The notes beneath the pieces were generated by a model. The model searched no databases, was not told where the DNA came from, and saw nothing but the letters and a program-made list of their open reading frames with translations. DNA of 64,000 bases. Source: Sphingopyxis sp. OAS728. Its GTDB lineage: Bacteria > Pseudomonadota > Alphaproteobacteria > Sphingomonadales > Sphingomonadaceae. The stretch spans positions 868,001 through 932,000 of the forward strand of contig NZ_JADBDT010000001.1 in assembly GCF_014873485.1 (NCBI RefSeq), read 5' to 3'. Below, in pieces: positions 61,742 to 64,000 of the stretch. A program made the position numbers and the translations under genes. Position 1 is the first letter of the stretch. Each line of letters begins with the position of its first letter.

Positions 61742-62482
61742 TCATGCGGCCTCTCCGGATAGGGCCGACCGCAACTGCCCGCTGCGGACGGGCCCGATTT
61801 CGCGCACTCTAAACCGCCCCGGCTCCGCCAAGCCGTTCATGACTCCCCAGGTCGCCGCTTGCGTTCGGTTCTCAACGCCAAGCTTGCGGAGGATGGCCTT
61901 CACATGCACCTTGACCGTTGCTTCGCAGATTCCAAGTTGGCGAGCGATCGCCTTATTTGCCATTCCCGCCATAATGCTCTCGAGAATTTCCGCCTCGCGA
62001 CCGGACAGTCCAATTGAAGCGACGTTTCCCGTTGCACGAACGCCATGCGTGCCAGAATCCGATCGGGTTAGATCACTGACGAGTTGGGCCGGAAACATCT
62101 TTTCCCCCAAGGCCACCAGCTTGATTGCTTCGATCAGGGGCGCAGACGATGGCCCTCTGATGAGGATCGCATCGACGCCGATTTGAAAGGCCTCGAAAAC
62201 GTCATCAAAAATATATTTGTCCAGCAACAGCGCGATCCGCGCCAGTTTTTTTCTTGCCGTCACGCCGGCGCAGGCATTTAGGCCAAACCCACCATTGCCG
62301 CCATCGATTATCACCACATGGTCTTTGACATCATCGTCAATGCTGCCGCGAGCCCCGACCAAAGCGGTTTCGCTCGAGGCTGCCTGTAATATGTGGAAAT
62401 TTTCTCCCGAAAAGACGTCGCGCAGCGCGTCTCTCGCAATTTGATGTTTCGCCAGTAGCGAAATCTTGATCTTCTGCGTCAT
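61742..62482 (-). CDS. NarL/LuxR-type regulator with degenerate receiver domain
   Basis: The 246-residue protein has an N-terminal receiver-like domain and a C-terminal LuxR helix-turn-helix (LSGREAEILESIMAGMANKA, then ATVKVHVKAILRKLGVENRT). The receiver keeps an Asp at the phosphorylation position (Asp60 in VVIIDGG). It lacks the acidic pair that binds Mg, having SLLAKH where others have VDDH, and the conserved Lys is replaced by Arg in AILIRGP. It is therefore probably not phosphorylated in the normal way. GGAGG lies five bases before the ATG. No sensor kinase is next to it. Targets are unknown, though surface polysaccharide genes are near. Confidence 0.88.
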   Translation of the reverse strand: MTQKIKISLLAKHQIARDALRDVFSGENFHILQAASSETALVGARGSIDDDVKDHVVIIDGGNGGFGLNACAGVTARKKLARIALLLDKYIFDDVFEAFQIGVDAILIRGPSSAPLIEAIKLVALGEKMFPAQLVSDLTRSDSGTHGVRATGNVASIGLSGREAEILESIMAGMANKAIARQLGICEATVKVHVKAILRKLGVENRTQAATWGVMNGLAEPGRFRVREIGPVRSGQLRSALSGEAA

Positions 62483-62911
62483 CCCCGCCTCCCTGAATCT
62501 CAGTCAAGGCGACCCATCTTGTCCAACTTAAATTAAATTTGCGGTGCTCGCGAAACGCGAGCGCCGCCGGTCCCAGAAATTTGTTAACTTTCAGCTTAGT
62601 TATCAGATTGCCGCGGCTCTGGTTGCACAGATCATGAGTTTTTTCCATCGGCAATTTTCGCGATGGGTTCGCTGGATAAGCAGCCGGACGTCGCTACGGT
62701 GAGCAGCTCCCGCTATGAGCGTCTCGTTGGGGCACTCGTAGACAATGACATACGTTAGGCCGATGGTGGTGTTGGCGAGCGGCGGTGTCACCATACCTCG
62801 CGGCCCCTTTTCGGCGCTGTTCGCTAATGATGAGCGTTCATCTCTGCTGCCGAATCTGCTGTGTAACTATTCGTGTCTGGGACAGAAGCGCTGCATAGGC
62901 AGATCGCAGCG

Positions 62912-62965
62912 CCTGCGTCGCCTGCGTCGCCTGCGTCGCCTGCGTCGCCGGCGTCGCCGGCGGCG
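62912..62965. repeat. Minisatellite of six 9-bp units
   Basis: Four perfect units of CCTGCGTCG, then CCGGCGTCG and CCGGCGGCG, in tandem. A multiple-of-three unit keeps any frame open, reading as (PAS)n or (RLR)n on the plus strand. No gene is supported around it. Confidence 0.85.
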
Positions 62966-63547
62966 CTACTATGCGTTCAACGAATGCGAAAGGTCGAGAC
63001 AACCAACGAATGGCGTAGCGACATCCTCGGCTCTTCAAGATTGGCAAGCCTGACCCAATCTAGTAATTAGATCTGGCTGGCGATGCTGCGACGGCACCAC
63101 GCTGTTGACCCCCGGCGTCGTCAGCACATTTGGCAAGATTGCATTCGGCCGTGCGGCGGACCGACGAAGCCTGAAGTTAATCCATTGTTGGAGAGATGCT
63201 TCGGCAGCTCGCTATCTGGGTCCCCTGCCCCGGGATTGACGACAGCTTGAGGCGTCCACGCTCCTTCCTTAACGGGATTCTATTCATCGAGCACGCTGCG
63301 AGCCGATGAAATGCATCGGCATGGACTTTTGCGGCTGCTGCAGCACGTTCGGCAACTGGCGGCGTACCGTTGCGGCCGGGGCGGGCGAGCTCGCGCGCCG
63401 AACATCTTCTGCAAAAAAGAACATGCAACTGCTTTGCTCGCCGAGCACCGGCAAGCTTCTACTCCGAAAGGGGTAGGAACCGTTACGTCGCTGAATGGTT
63501 ACGGTAAACAGCCACATTCTGCTTGCCCGCGCTCGTGGGATGCGGTG

Positions 63548-63580
63548 AAAAGGGGGGCGGCAGGGGTAACCCTGTCGCCC
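63548..63580 (-). terminator. Likely terminator of the partial gene at the right edge
   Basis: An 11-bp stem GGGCGGCAGGG/CCCTGTCGCCC (63555-63565 and 63570-63580, one G-T pair) with a GTAA loop. On the minus strand it is followed by CCCTTTT. It lies 54 bases after the stop at 63635. Confidence 0.6.
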
Positions 63581-63634
63581 TCACCCCGTGCGCCAATTTC
63601 GTGCGCAGCGGGAGGTGGGCGGCATAAGAGTTCT

Positions 63635-64000
63635 CTAACTGCCGGAACTAAAAACCGTCGGCTTCATGGCCACTAGTTTTTTATCGATCTCAGCCATCCG
63701 CCTCTCGACCGCCGTCCATTCCGGACGCCGTTCAGCTCCACTACCGTATTCAGAGCTAAGCCGGGCCTTTGCGTCGACCAGAATGTCTCTGTCGCGTATC
63801 AATCCATCCCATGCTTCTTTGGCAAGCTCGCGCGGGTGTTTCGGTCCCTTTGTCTCGAGCGATGCCTGCCTCTCAAGGGCGTCGCGGCGCACCGACAGGT
63901 CGATCGCTTCGCCCACCGTCTCTGGCGCTTCTCCATCGGCGCGAACGAGCGGGTCGCCACAGTAACTTGCTGACTTGACGTGATGCCTGACGACGAAATC
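63635..64000 (-). CDS. Partial protein of unknown function (N-terminus beyond right edge)
   Basis: The minus-strand frame is open from the right edge to a stop at 63635, 122 codons here. It reads FVVRHHVKSASYCGDPLV at the edge and then becomes helical and charged, with LSVRRDALERQASLETKGPK and EWTAVERRMAEIDKKLVAMK. A GTG at 63916 could start a short version, but the frame is continuous upstream with sensible composition and no stop. I do not recognise the family. The putative terminator at 63548 fits a real gene. Confidence 0.55.
   Translation of the reverse strand, partial: DFVVRHHVKSASYCGDPLVRADGEAPETVGEAIDLSVRRDALERQASLETKGPKHPRELAKEAWDGLIRDRDILVDAKARLSSEYGSGAERRPEWTAVERRMAEIDKKLVAMKPTVFSSGS

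Larger units (their letters stand above)
62483..63634. other. Long intergenic region with no supported gene
   Basis: About 1.15 kb. Several short frames exist on both strands but none has a ribosome site and a protein-like composition together. A 63-codon minus-strand frame at 62603-62794 is the least unlikely. It contains the 9-bp minisatellite (62912-62965) and a terminator (63548-63580). It may be a decayed gene region. Confidence 0.45.

Noticed and set aside
62745..63053. Plus-strand frame with a poly-Arg stretch
   Set aside because: The Arg run is just the minisatellite read in one frame; no ribosome site and no other protein-like feature.

Overview
The window looks like chromosomal DNA from a GC-rich alphaproteobacterium of the sphingomonad group; Sphingopyxis or a close relative is my best guess. 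The basis is the combination of a TonB-receptor-led catabolic cluster, three proteins with the PEPxxWA form of the PEP-CTERM sorting signal, an exosortase that resembles the XrtV subtype, a small XrtV-type accessory protein, and the short CTGAGCTTGTCGAAG palindrome that is common in sphingomonad intergenic DNA. No rRNA, tRNA or CRISPR array was seen.

Layout. (1) 1-7299, minus strand: a tightly packed, probably co-transcribed set of carboxylesterase, short-chain dehydrogenase, TonB-dependent receptor, FAD-linked 2-hydroxyacid dehydrogenase and an MFS transporter cut by the left edge. It reads as an uptake and degradation unit for an ester-type compound. (2) 7414-22950, minus: one giant autotransporter of 5178 residues built from repeated supermodules. 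(3) 23989-25653: a large serine recombinase with three homing-endonuclease-associated repeats, in a lower-GC patch that looks acquired. (4) 25841-34628: two PEPxxWA-CTERM proteins, two PilZ plus XRE-helix-turn-helix regulators, two acyltransferase-3 membrane proteins, and three cell-wall-related enzymes or proteins (L,D-transpeptidase, CAP-domain protein, SleB-type hydrolase). (5) 34803-58439: the exopolysaccharide/exosortase locus, with exosortase, EpsI, EpsD, seven glycosyltransferases, UDP-glucuronate decarboxylase, a TPR lipoprotein, Wza-like export protein, beta-barrel protein, Wzz/GumC-like protein, a CpsD-like ATPase, Wzx-like flippase, an acyltransferase, a Wzy/WaaL-like polymerase, a phosphoglycosyltransferase that would start repeat-unit assembly, the XrtV accessory protein and GalU. 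(6) 58570-62482: a third PilZ-XRE regulator, a third PEPxxWA-CTERM protein, an unknown membrane protein, a candidate small RNA and a NarL-type regulator with a degenerate receiver. (7) 62483-64000: mostly non-coding, with a 9-bp minisatellite and a partial gene at the right edge.

How the parts fit. GalU and the decarboxylase would supply UDP-sugars, the phosphoglycosyltransferase would load the first sugar on undecaprenyl phosphate, the glycosyltransferases extend it, acyltransferases decorate it, Wzx flips it, Wzy polymerises it, and the Wzz/Wza/barrel proteins control length and export it. The exosortase would process the PEPxxWA-CTERM proteins, which could then be embedded in the polymer. 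The most striking pattern is that each of the three PilZ-XRE regulators is the immediate gene neighbour of one of the three PEPxxWA-CTERM genes, and two of those sorted-protein genes share two upstream sequence elements. This suggests an undescribed regulatory module that couples a PilZ-type signal input to exosortase substrates.
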